Shown one piece after another: positions 41,996-50,274 of a stretch of 64,000 nt of DNA (position 1 is its first letter; every line of letters begins with the position of its first letter). Made by a program: the position numbers and the translations under genes. The stretch comes from DSQK01 sp964550175 (GTDB lineage: Archaea > Nanobdellota > Nanobdellia > Woesearchaeales > ARS49), in the NCBI GenBank assembly GCA_964550175.1, contig CAZJXP010000001.1, forward strand, positions 124,001 through 188,000. Direction: 5' to 3'. The notes below the pieces were generated by a model that was given only the letters and a program-made list of their open reading frames with translations, had not been told where the DNA came from and made no database searches.

Positions 41996-42361
41996 AGCGA
42001 GAAGTTCACTCGAGGGGGTATTTAAAGGTTGTTGTTGGGGATTGTTAGATATTCATTCCTCTATTGACAACGAACGTAACGACGCTACCAATATCGCCGG
42101 TAAAAAGTTCACTTGGGAACGCACTTGCGGGGAAACTTGAACGGGCGAAAATCGACCTTTCGTTGCGGCGGTTGGCGGGCGCAGCTCGGCTGCAAGCCCC
42201 AGCCAACACCGCCGCTGTCACAAAAACCACCCACTTTCCAGTAAAATGGCGTAATTTCACTTAGCTCCCCATCATGAATAATCAACCACAGCAAAGTTTA
42301 AATAGCAACTGACATGCAATAAAGCATCCGCGAAGATAAGAGATAAACGGAGGAATATCAC
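41996..42361. repeat. Gene-free stretch with repeat copy 8 and a long hairpin
   Basis: Between rpl21e and sepF, copy 8 of the family ends at 42108 (ACGTAACGACGCTACCAATA...CGGTAAAAAGT, identical to copy 4 over 35 bases). A long palindrome follows at 42165-42215: GCGGCGG-TTGGC-GGGC-GCAGC-TCG-GCTGC with the matching arms. A TATA-like AGTTTAAATAG near 42296 and CGGAGG before 42362 serve sepF. Confidence 0.75.
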
Positions 42362-42772
42362 ATGGGCAAAGGATTCTTTTCGCAACTGAAGGACAAGATT
42401 TCAGGACCGTCGTACGACGAGATGGACTCTCCGGAAGACGCGTTCGTCGAAATCGACAATCAGCGCGAAGAGGGCAAGAGCAAAGTCGTTGTCCGACCGT
42501 TCCTCATGGAAGACTTCGAGGACGTCAAGCCGATCCTCGATTCACTGAGAGAAGGATATACGATCGCACTCGTCAACATCCGTCCGTTGAAAGACAAGGA
42601 CATTGTTGACTTGAAGCGAGCGATAAGCAAGCTGAAGAAGACGACCGACGCCATCGAAGGCGAAATCGCCGGCTTCGGAGAAGACTACATCGTGGTGTGT
42701 CCGTCGTTCGCGTCGATCTACCGAACCAAGCAGGTTTCCGAAGTCAAGGAATCCGACGTTAAGGACGAGTAG
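42362..42772 (+). CDS. sepF: Archaeal SepF, FtsZ membrane anchor
   Basis: The 136-aa protein has an N-terminal amphipathic helix (MGKGFFSQLKDKI), a linker, and the SepF domain with VVVRPFLMEDFEDVKPILDSL and GGF/SFA-like strands at the end (FGEDYIVVCPSFASIY). In archaea SepF tethers FtsZ to the membrane. A CGGAGG Shine-Dalgarno is well placed. The division partner FtsZ is encoded at 18847-19920. Confidence 0.9.
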   Translation: MGKGFFSQLKDKISGPSYDEMDSPEDAFVEIDNQREEGKSKVVVRPFLMEDFEDVKPILDSLREGYTIALVNIRPLKDKDIVDLKRAISKLKKTTDAIEGEIAGFGEDYIVVCPSFASIYRTKQVSEVKESDVKDE

Positions 42773-42805
42773 TTCTAGTTTTTTATTACTTTTAATTTCT
42801 GCTTG

Positions 42806-42908
42806 CGTTAGCCCGACGTTGCTCTCCCCGGCAGATTTTGTCGTAGTTTTATTGCGATTAGAATTTTGAACATAACGAAACTGCGACAAATCGGGGCGGT
42901 AAAAAGTT
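42806..42908. repeat. Palindromic intergenic repeat, copy 10
   Basis: ACGTTGCTCTCCCCGGCA at the left resembles copy 4, and ACAAATCGGGGCGGTAAAAAGTT at the right is the family end. Inside, TTTGTCGTAGTTT can pair with GAAACTGCGACAAA. It lies between sepF and tRNA-Thr. Confidence 0.8.
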
Positions 42909-42992
42909 TTGCGCAGGAACCAGCGCCAAGAAAAACAAATTCTCCTGACGCAAACCTTTAAAAAGCAACAGACGACGAGCAAAATAAACTAT

Positions 42993-43065
42993 GCCCCCGT
43001 AGCATAGTAGCTATTGCGCCACCTTGGTAAGGTGGAGGTCGCGAGTGCAACTCTCGCTGGGGGCT
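42993..43065 (+). tRNA. tRNA-Thr(GGT), atypical D and T loops
   Basis: The acceptor stem GCCCCCG/TGGGGGC, anticodon stem CCACC/GGTGG with loop TTGGTAA (anticodon GGT) and T stem GCGAG/CTCGC are intact. The T loop reads TGCAACT, with G in place of the universal U55, and the D loop (GTAGCTA) lacks the usual GG. The pairs G18-psi55 and G19-C56 therefore cannot form normally. A TATA-like CCTTTAAAAAG lies about 30 bp upstream. Confidence 0.8.
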
Positions 43066-43228
43066 TCCGCTATTAAGTTGTTAGCCCTCCAGATTGATAT
43101 CAAGAAGGTACTAAAATCACGAAAGGGCTTCAAACAAGCGGAGTACAACTCTCTCTGACTGCTTACAACTTAAGATTATTTCTGACTCAGAGCATAGTTT
43201 ATTATATTTTAGCCGTTATAATTCAAAA

Positions 43229-45820
43229 ATGGAGTTCACGTTATTTCTAAAGAAGTATGCCACCCAAACCAACAAATCATTCGATTCGTTAAAGTTTGAG
43301 AACCATTCAACATCTAAAGGTGATATTCCTTTTCTCCAAATAGGTTCTTGTTTTATCACCATAGGTAAATTTGAATATCTGCCTTCCGATTTCTTTGAGT
43401 TGATTAGTGAATTAGAAATTATTGAATTGAAAAATAAATTATACCTTGTTTTTGCAGAGAGTAAAGATGAAGCTAATCGATTTTGTAAACACTATTTTGA
43501 CATAGACTGCGCAAATAAAAAAGAGTCGCGTTACGCTTTAGTTATCCGTGAAGGCACCCCGTATGTTTTTTTGAATTATGCTCCTTTAAAAAAAGGAGAT
43601 CTCAGATTTTTACTCACTCAGTTAGATTCGCAAGTATCATCTCTACCATCCAAAGAATTGCGTGAAAAAACTGCCGAAATTTACTTGCACATTGTCGAAA
43701 ACTACGTAATTTCCGCAGGATACAAAAAACCTCAATTTAATGAACAGGATGTTGATTTAGTACAGAGATTTAGAGATGTGCTAGTAAACTCAATAAGTGG
43801 CGAATTCGCGAAACAAAATTTGTCAAATGAGTATTTAGTTAAAAGTATTGATTCTACAAAAAGAAGAATATATTTGTTTCAAAAAGGATTTTTTAACGAT
43901 TGGATCAAGAAATTACATTATTTCGAGAACTTTCTTAGTTTGACAACTACTTTTTTGACGTGGAGTATTGATATTACTATTGCACAAAAAAGGGATGATG
44001 AAGTTGAGACACTAATAAGTAGTTTATTAGCTGCCGCTAATTGGGGGCATTATTCTGATTTTAAACGTCCTTTCTTAAACTACTTTGAAGATTTAAAAAA
44101 AGAGATTTTAACATGTTGCTCCAGCAAAGATATTTTGGAAACTTACGAACGCAACGTTCTAAAACTCATTCAACAAATACCTAAAAGAATCATTCGATTT
44201 AACGAAGCACTAGAAATCTCTAATAGAATAAGCTCCCTGGTTTCTTTTTTCCAAATCTGTGGCCGAGAGGAAACACAAAAAACGCGCTTCGAAATGGATG
44301 CTCTATTAGAGGAAACTCAACAAATAATTTTGAAGAATTCTGACCCGATAGCACTATTTACTATAAAACAGGCCAGAGCGCATCTTTTAGAACAATTCGC
44401 AATAATTACTCAAGACTCCTCGGTTTTTGAATCCGCATATCAAGAAGCTTTGACTTTTGCAGAATTTATTGAAGAACATTATGACTCCATGAAATTAATT
44501 GCTCCGAAAGGACCAAAAGTTGATGATATCATTTTCGCATTTAACGCAGTAGGACAACTTTGTTTTTGCATGCAGCAATTTGAAAAATTTGAAGAAAATA
44601 GAAAAAAGATTGATCAGCTCATGCAAAAATTTGAAGTTTCAACATTCACTAAATTAATGATTAATCAATTAAATTTTACGTTTGAAGAAAATTATGAGAG
44701 TTTGTCAGAAATGTATCGACTAATTAGAACGTACACCTCGGGAGAATTCAATATACCTAATGATCACGGGATACGCGCAGGAGGAAAGTTCGCGGAAGCT
44801 TTTTTCACCGAAGACATTGGTTTGAAGTCAAAACTGTACGCCGAAGCAAGAGAGTTAAACCAAAATACCCCCATTACGCTTATCACGTTGCAGAAAGATG
44901 TTTCTCAAACTGCTAGATTTGACCAATTCATACAAATATTTTATCATTTGGAGATGTGCCACTCACAAGACAATCCTTACTTATTTGTTTCAGAGCTTCA
45001 AACAGCGCTTAAAATAGCTGAAGAAAATATCTCTGAAGCATACGAATTCGAGTTTATATGGTATCTGTTCTTAAAAACAAAAATTGTTCATCTTTTTGTT
45101 AGTAAAAAATATGTTGAGATTGAATCCGAGCTGCAAAAAATTAAACGATTTGATTTTAAGCAATCAAAAGAATTTCAGAAATTCATCCAATTGTTTTTGG
45201 AGTTGACTAAATTGCCATATGATGGCCGTATTTTAACTCTTAACACATTTAAAAAGACCAATGATTTATGGACACGAATTTTGATTAAATTTATTCAAAA
45301 ATCTGCAATGACTGAATATCTTGAAGTTTTTCAAAAAACCAGTGAAGACTTTTCTCAAATAAATGATATGTCTGCCCTTCTAAACAAGTTTAAAATAATT
45401 ATTCAAGATGGCGCTGTTAAAAGTTTTTGGGCAAAACAGGGGAAATTGAATTCAAATGCGGAAGATATTGGGCGAAGTCAATTACTCATATTTCTCCGCG
45501 CATTGAATAAATTTGAATTAACGCGCGAATCTGAAGTTAACTTTTTTAAAATGGATTTATTCGTTGTTGATAAAAAAGATGCAACTCGAGCATTCATTAT
45601 CGAAACAAAGATATACCGTAATAATTCCAATTTCGAGGACGGCATAGCTCAAATATCACAAAAATATCTTAAATACAAAGAAGGATTGCATAAATCTCTT
45701 GAATCACATTACGTAATATTCGACGATCGCCTAAATTGTGAAAAACTACCTGATGTGATCAATACTGAAAAATACAAAATTAGAATCACCCAAGTGCCAA
45801 TAAATAAAGAGACCTCATGA
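43229..45820 (+). CDS. Large AT-rich protein with a PD-(D/E)XK nuclease C-terminus
   Basis: The 863-aa protein is mainly helical, with a long repetitive middle (residues about 150-750) that resembles a TPR-like or similar solenoid. The C-terminal 100 residues contain KMDLFVV (D776), then FIIETKIYR (E792, K794), the classic D...ExK site of PD-(D/E)XK nucleases. It has no signal peptide. The DNA is much more AT-rich than the rest of the window and it lies just behind tRNA-Thr, which suggests acquisition. It overlaps the HEPN gene by 4 bp. A defence function is inferred, not shown. Confidence 0.7.
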   Translation: MEFTLFLKKYATQTNKSFDSLKFENHSTSKGDIPFLQIGSCFITIGKFEYLPSDFFELISELEIIELKNKLYLVFAESKDEANRFCKHYFDIDCANKKESRYALVIREGTPYVFLNYAPLKKGDLRFLLTQLDSQVSSLPSKELREKTAEIYLHIVENYVISAGYKKPQFNEQDVDLVQRFRDVLVNSISGEFAKQNLSNEYLVKSIDSTKRRIYLFQKGFFNDWIKKLHYFENFLSLTTTFLTWSIDITIAQKRDDEVETLISSLLAAANWGHYSDFKRPFLNYFEDLKKEILTCCSSKDILETYERNVLKLIQQIPKRIIRFNEALEISNRISSLVSFFQICGREETQKTRFEMDALLEETQQIILKNSDPIALFTIKQARAHLLEQFAIITQDSSVFESAYQEALTFAEFIEEHYDSMKLIAPKGPKVDDIIFAFNAVGQLCFCMQQFEKFEENRKKIDQLMQKFEVSTFTKLMINQLNFTFEENYESLSEMYRLIRTYTSGEFNIPNDHGIRAGGKFAEAFFTEDIGLKSKLYAEARELNQNTPITLITLQKDVSQTARFDQFIQIFYHLEMCHSQDNPYLFVSELQTALKIAEENISEAYEFEFIWYLFLKTKIVHLFVSKKYVEIESELQKIKRFDFKQSKEFQKFIQLFLELTKLPYDGRILTLNTFKKTNDLWTRILIKFIQKSAMTEYLEVFQKTSEDFSQINDMSALLNKFKIIIQDGAVKSFWAKQGKLNSNAEDIGRSQLLIFLRALNKFELTRESEVNFFKMDLFVVDKKDATRAFIIETKIYRNNSNFEDGIAQISQKYLKYKEGLHKSLESHYVIFDDRLNCEKLPDVINTEKYKIRITQVPINKETS

Positions 45821-46296
45821 ATCACGAAACGCTATCAAAATATCGTAATGAAATAATCGAAAAAACCATCAATATTGAATGGCTCATCAACGCCATAATT
45901 TCACAACATTATTTTAAAAAAGTAGTAAAACCTTTTCTTCTTGAAGTTCTCTATGATGAAAACTTTGCATTTAGTCTTAAAAGAAATATTCTTGAAAAGA
46001 TAGTTCCACTATTCGATAAAAATAAAATGCAAGATTTGCGTCGTTTAATGACTATTAGAAATTATTTTGCTCACTGTAATCAAGAATTTTTGCAGATTAC
46101 GGAGTTTGTTGACTCTGAGCGAAAAGGCAATGTTCCTGATCCTAGAAATCCTGCACGAGGAATAGACTTCGAAGAATTATATTTTGAATTCACCAGAAAA
46201 AATGATGGATTGACAAAGTACCTTGCTGAAAAGTTCATTGAAAAAGGAGGGTTTTTCCTGGACCGAAACAATAATAAAGTTCAATTTAATTCATAA
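45817..46296 (+). CDS. HEPN-like protein partner of the AT-rich nuclease gene
   Basis: The 159-aa protein is helical and carries the HEPN signature RNYFAH (R81-x4-H86) in the middle, the RNase-type RX4-6H motif. It overlaps the nuclease gene by ATGA, so the two are made together. It is equally AT-rich. A HEPN ribonuclease or its inactive partner is likely; which target it cuts is unknown. Confidence 0.65.
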   Translation: MNHETLSKYRNEIIEKTINIEWLINAIISQHYFKKVVKPFLLEVLYDENFAFSLKRNILEKIVPLFDKNKMQDLRRLMTIRNYFAHCNQEFLQITEFVDSERKGNVPDPRNPARGIDFEELYFEFTRKNDGLTKYLAEKFIEKGGFFLDRNNNKVQFNS

Positions 46297-46329
46297 ATCA
46301 GATTCAGAAAGTTTGCTTATACCTGTTGA

Positions 46330-46396
46330 GGGCACCAACTCCTGGACACGGTGCCCCGAGGGGGCTTCAGAACAACAGTAGGAAGCCCTCTTTTTC
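46330..46396 (+). terminator. Double hairpin terminator after the HEPN gene
   Basis: The first stem is GGGCACC/GGTGCCC (46330-46356). The second is GAGGGGGCTTC/GAAGCCCTC (46358-46390) and is followed by TTTTTCT. The U-rich tail after a stem fits transcription termination for the AT-rich operon. Confidence 0.6.
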
Positions 46397-46404
46397 TGCA
46401 AGAA

Positions 46405-47925
46405 CTAATTAAACATCCTAAACAAGAATCCTGAAACTCCGAACTTGATCTTCTTTCCAATACCCACTGAAGTATAGGTGATCCTGTCCTCGTCCAGCAT
46501 CGTCGCGACATCGGACGCGGAATGAACCTGGTCCAAAACCGATTGCGTCGTCTCAACGCGGATGGTCGGCTCATAATCCTCAGAACAAGAAGCAAGGCTC
46601 GTAATGCGGCTTTCCGCGAGCGTCAGGCACGCGAACACATCGTCGCCGTAATTCTGGCGCACGCGAATCTCGGCGCGCTCGTCGCTGAACAAGGAACTCA
46701 ACGGAGAGGGAATTTCGTAGCCGACGGCCTGTTCGCTCAAGTCATCGATGGAAAACGCCGTCGCAACCCCTAACGCGTTCAATCGCGCGCCAATCAGCGC
46801 CTGTCGTTGTTCGAGCGTCTGCGGCAACACTACACCAGCTCGGCCATACACGAGCGGCAATTCCTGCGGAACAACCGGAACATCAGCTAATTCCGTCGCG
46901 AGCGTGACTTCCGGCAGCTCAGGCGCAACCTGCACCATTGGAACCAATCGCGGCTCAGGATGCGCGGCAAGGAAATCAGAAACTTCATCGTCCCCGACAT
47001 ACACGGTCGTGCACGGGTCGCGCAGGCTTTCCTTGAGCGCGTAATCGCCATAAGTTATCCTGCACGTATACTGTCTCGCATTTCCTAGAAGCCCGTAACG
47101 GACGGTTCCGATGCGGTTCGCGTTAAACGCTCCGGTCGCCCCATACCCGCACGTCGTATAATCAACGACACAGACATCGCCGACTTCATACTTCGCGATA
47201 GGCTGGTCGCAGGCCGCCACCCGAATGTCTAAGAACGTCTGCTGCTCTTGCGGAACGATAAGCGCCCGAGCGCAACGCTCCCACGCGTAGGTCGCTTGTT
47301 CGGTGTCCGAGGGGAATCCGATACGAATGGTGTTTCCGCTGATTGGATTAAGCCAATCCACCGAACAGGTGGCCCGATTCAGGCCGGCCATGCTCTTCTT
47401 GTTGACGCTGCCGTCAAGATAACAGGAACTTGCGTAATACTCTCCTCGCTCCGAATCATCGCATTCCGTCAGGTCAACCACACAGCCGTCGCCCATCTGC
47501 ACCCCATCCGGAAGAGGGGGCTCTTCAAGCACGCTCAATAACGCCGCGGCCAATTCAGTTTCAGAAAGCGCGCCGTTCTCCCCGCCGCCACCGCCAGGGT
47601 TGTTCGCCTCCAAGGAATCAACACGCTCATGGAACCGTCCCCAGAGCCTGTCAGGGTCGTGACCGTACTTAATTGCTAGCACTATAATCGCCCCTTGCGG
47701 GGTGTTTGACGCGGCAAGCTGCGCGAGCGTGCCGACTTCATCCATAATATCGGCGACTTCACTGAGATCGTCAACGATGCGGTTCAGCTCTCGCCCAATC
47801 CGTGAACGGTCGAGCTCGTCTTCTATGTCCCCGGTGATTGATTCCCAAAGATTCGTGAAGAAATTAGCCTGAACGGGCGTGACTAAGAGCAACACTATGA
47901 GAAGAAACATGCCTCCTTTTTTCAT
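46405..47925 (-). CDS. Secreted Cys-containing surface protein
   Basis: The 506-aa protein has a signal peptide (FLLIVLLLVTPVQA), a helical region and a GGGGGENG linker, then Cys-containing domains (GDGCVVDLTECDDSERGEYYASSC, VGDVCVVDYTTCGYGATG), which look like two related repeats. No family is recognised. It is exported and likely lies on the cell surface, with disulfides that VKOR could support. Confidence 0.6.
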   Translation of the reverse strand: MKKGGMFLLIVLLLVTPVQANFFTNLWESITGDIEDELDRSRIGRELNRIVDDLSEVADIMDEVGTLAQLAASNTPQGAIIVLAIKYGHDPDRLWGRFHERVDSLEANNPGGGGGENGALSETELAAALLSVLEEPPLPDGVQMGDGCVVDLTECDDSERGEYYASSCYLDGSVNKKSMAGLNRATCSVDWLNPISGNTIRIGFPSDTEQATYAWERCARALIVPQEQQTFLDIRVAACDQPIAKYEVGDVCVVDYTTCGYGATGAFNANRIGTVRYGLLGNARQYTCRITYGDYALKESLRDPCTTVYVGDDEVSDFLAAHPEPRLVPMVQVAPELPEVTLATELADVPVVPQELPLVYGRAGVVLPQTLEQRQALIGARLNALGVATAFSIDDLSEQAVGYEIPSPLSSLFSDERAEIRVRQNYGDDVFACLTLAESRITSLASCSEDYEPTIRVETTQSVLDQVHSASDVATMLDEDRITYTSVGIGKKIKFGVSGFLFRMFN

Positions 47926-47988
47926 GCGGTGAACGATGCTTGACAGTTATATAAATGTCACGGTTCCTCTAAAAAGAACTTCCTATAA

Positions 47989-48972
47989 CTAGTACTTCGG
48001 CGCGTTTTCCATGCTGATCATCATGAATTCCGTCTCTTTGATTTTGAAGATGATCATTTTCAGATATTCCGACAACACGGGCGCCCACAACTGAGGGTTC
48101 TTCTTTCGGAAATCGTCAATCGCAGTCTCAAAATTAGCATATTCGCTGAAAATGAACTTCGTCAGCTTCTTCTGCTGGTTATATGCGTCGATAACTTTAG
48201 AATAGTAATCAGCGGCGCGCTGGATAAGCAGCTTGAGCTCGCTGACCGCGTTCTTGTCTTTTAGCAAATCCTTGAACTTGTTCATCTTCGATTTGTCGAT
48301 GATTTGCGCGACCTGGAGGATGTAGTCGCCCGTCATTCCGAGGAAATAGATGATGTATGAAACATACAACAGCTCCAGAGAGGATAAATTGAATTTCTGC
48401 GCCGCGGCCGAGTTATTCAGCGCGTACTTGATTGCTCGGCGGGCCAACAACACCTGTCGCTGCACTTCAAACCCTTTCTCGATGATGTCGTCCGCGCGGT
48501 CTCCTGATTCTATGAGCTCGAGCGTTTCAGTGAATATGCTTTTGGTGATGTGCGATGTTCGATTGATGATCGAATGCAAATCAATCGTCTTGATGTCCCA
48601 GAAGATGTTAATGACGATCTTGTTCGACGTCACTTCCATGATCTCTGCGGCGATGAATTCGTGCACGTGCTTGCGCACGAACGCGACCTTGCCAGCATTC
48701 GGACCAACAAGCGTGATGACCGTGTATCCGTTCAAATACGTCGACAAAAGCAATTGGATTATCTCGTCCGTCGACTTTCCGGAAATGTCAATAGTCAGTT
48801 CGTGCGAGACGTTCGCCGCGACGGACGTCGGCATGATCTCGAGCGAGTTTCGCAACGTCTCTTGTACCGACAATGAATCCCCTTTCTTGATGCGGTTCTT
48901 CGCTAGCCACGTGTGAGGAATCGTCATGCAGAACGCTGATTTGCCGAATTGAATGACCTTCCGTTCGTCCAC
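47989..48972 (-). CDS. PhoU-type regulator with SpoVT-AbrB domain
   Basis: The 327-aa protein has an N-terminal AbrB-like swapped-hairpin domain (MDERKVIQFGKSAFCMTIPHTWLAKNRIKKGD), followed by helices typical of the archaeal PhoU repeat (residues about 120-310). It is probably a transcription regulator of phosphate or stress genes. The divergent operon starts at 49193. A TATA-like TTATATAC, overlapped by the palindrome TACTCGAGTA (48987-48996), suggests autoregulation. Confidence 0.75.
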   Translation of the reverse strand: MDERKVIQFGKSAFCMTIPHTWLAKNRIKKGDSLSVQETLRNSLEIMPTSVAANVSHELTIDISGKSTDEIIQLLLSTYLNGYTVITLVGPNAGKVAFVRKHVHEFIAAEIMEVTSNKIVINIFWDIKTIDLHSIINRTSHITKSIFTETLELIESGDRADDIIEKGFEVQRQVLLARRAIKYALNNSAAAQKFNLSSLELLYVSYIIYFLGMTGDYILQVAQIIDKSKMNKFKDLLKDKNAVSELKLLIQRAADYYSKVIDAYNQQKKLTKFIFSEYANFETAIDDFRKKNPQLWAPVLSEYLKMIIFKIKETEFMMISMENAPKY

Positions 48973-49192
48973 GTCCTATACAATGCTACTCGAGTATATA
49001 AGATGGTCTCTTTTCTATGAAAATATCCCCACTACATATAGAACATCGCCCACGTTCATAGTCATATCAGTTCTCGTCGTGAATTAATTATATATATCGT
49101 ATATGGAACATATAGTTCTATTAGATATAGTTTGCTCACTATATGCTTTCTAGAAACAACATAGGCTCACAAACCATTCGGGGGAACTCACA
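48973..49192. promoter_or_regulatory. Divergent control region with palindromes
   Basis: The region is very AT-rich. TACTCGAGTA (48987-48996) overlaps the TATA of the PhoU-type gene. A near-palindrome GAACATATAGTTC is at 49106-49118, and ATATAGAACAT (49036-49046) resembles it. GAATTAATTATATATAT is an extended AT tract. These are plausible operator sites for the AbrB-like regulator. Confidence 0.5.
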
Positions 49193-50242
49193 ATGAACAA
49201 GAACAGAACATCACAACTTTTCGTCGTCCTTCTCATGCTCTCGCTTTTTGCGTTCAGCGTCAACGCAGCACAATCCTCAGTCGATCTCGGCACCGCGAAC
49301 GACTACGTCATTCTCGCAAAGTCCGGCATCTCAACAACGGGAACAACCGCAATCACCGGCAACATCGGAGTTAGCCCTATAGATAGCACCGCCATCACCG
49401 GATTTGCATTATCAGTCGATGCATCAGACACATTCGCGACTTCTTCTCTCGTAACGGGTAACATTTACGCATCTGATTATACCTCTCCCACTCCTTCAAT
49501 CATGACCACTGCCGTTTCCGACATGGAAACTGCATACACCGACGCAGCAGGACGTTCTTCGCCCGACGCAACCGAACTCGGCGCAGGAAGCATCGGCGGC
49601 ATGACGCTCGCACCGGGACTCTATAAGTGGGGCACCGGCGTCACCATTCCCACTGATCTTACGCTCTCAGGCGACGGAATCTACATCTTCCAAGTCGGCG
49701 AAGACCTCGACATCAGCGCAGGCAAGCAAGTCATCCTCGCCAGTGGAGCTCAGGCCAAGAACATATTCTGGCAAGTCGCAGGCCAAGCAACGCTCGCGAC
49801 AACCTCAGTATTCAACGGAAACATTCTGAGTAAAACCGCCATCATACTCAACACCGGCGCAGTCCTCAACGGACGCGCACTCGCCCAAACGGCCGTCACC
49901 TTGGACGCGAACGCAGTCAAGTCACCGGGAACCGCATCAAGCGGCTCCGGAAGTAACTCCAGCGGATCAGGCTCAGGTTCGAGCAGTTCAGGAAGCTCAT
50001 CGGGTTCCAGTTCAGGAAGTTCCAGTGGCTCGTCAAGCAGCAGCTCAGGCACGGAGTCTGATTCGAACAGTGACATCCCAGACCTTGAAATCACAACCAC
50101 GCATGCATCAATTCCGAACATGCCGATCACGACATTAGAGCCGGGTTCTCCGCACACCGGCAGCGCAGAAACGCAATCCGTCACGCCGAAGCTGTCCCTC
50201 TGGGCACGCTTCACCACATGGTTTTCAGGACTTTTCAATTAA
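49193..50242 (+). CDS. Secreted protein with an ice-binding-like domain (DUF3494)
   Basis: The 349-aa protein has a signal peptide, then a DUF3494 domain (residues about 28-245): LGTANDYVILAKSGIS, the beta-helix GNIGVSP..., LTLAPGLYKWGTGV-like and VFNGNILSKTAII repeats. A Ser/Gly-rich linker (SSGSGSGSSSSG-type) and a short hydrophobic tail follow. DUF3494 domains bind ice or mediate adhesion. It has a GGGGGAA ribosome site. It heads the long operon to 53.9 kb. Confidence 0.8.
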   Translation: MNKNRTSQLFVVLLMLSLFAFSVNAAQSSVDLGTANDYVILAKSGISTTGTTAITGNIGVSPIDSTAITGFALSVDASDTFATSSLVTGNIYASDYTSPTPSIMTTAVSDMETAYTDAAGRSSPDATELGAGSIGGMTLAPGLYKWGTGVTIPTDLTLSGDGIYIFQVGEDLDISAGKQVILASGAQAKNIFWQVAGQATLATTSVFNGNILSKTAIILNTGAVLNGRALAQTAVTLDANAVKSPGTASSGSGSNSSGSGSGSSSSGSSSGSSSGSSSGSSSSSSGTESDSNSDIPDLEITTTHASIPNMPITTLEPGSPHTGSAETQSVTPKLSLWARFTTWFSGLFN

Positions 50243-50274
50243 TTAGTAGCATCAATCCACTGGGGGTGGAACAC

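Noticed and set aside
46360..46370. Possible att site: GGGGGCTTC shared with the tRNA-Thr 3' end
   Set aside because: The match is only 9 bases and lies inside a terminator stem, so it is too short to call an attachment site.
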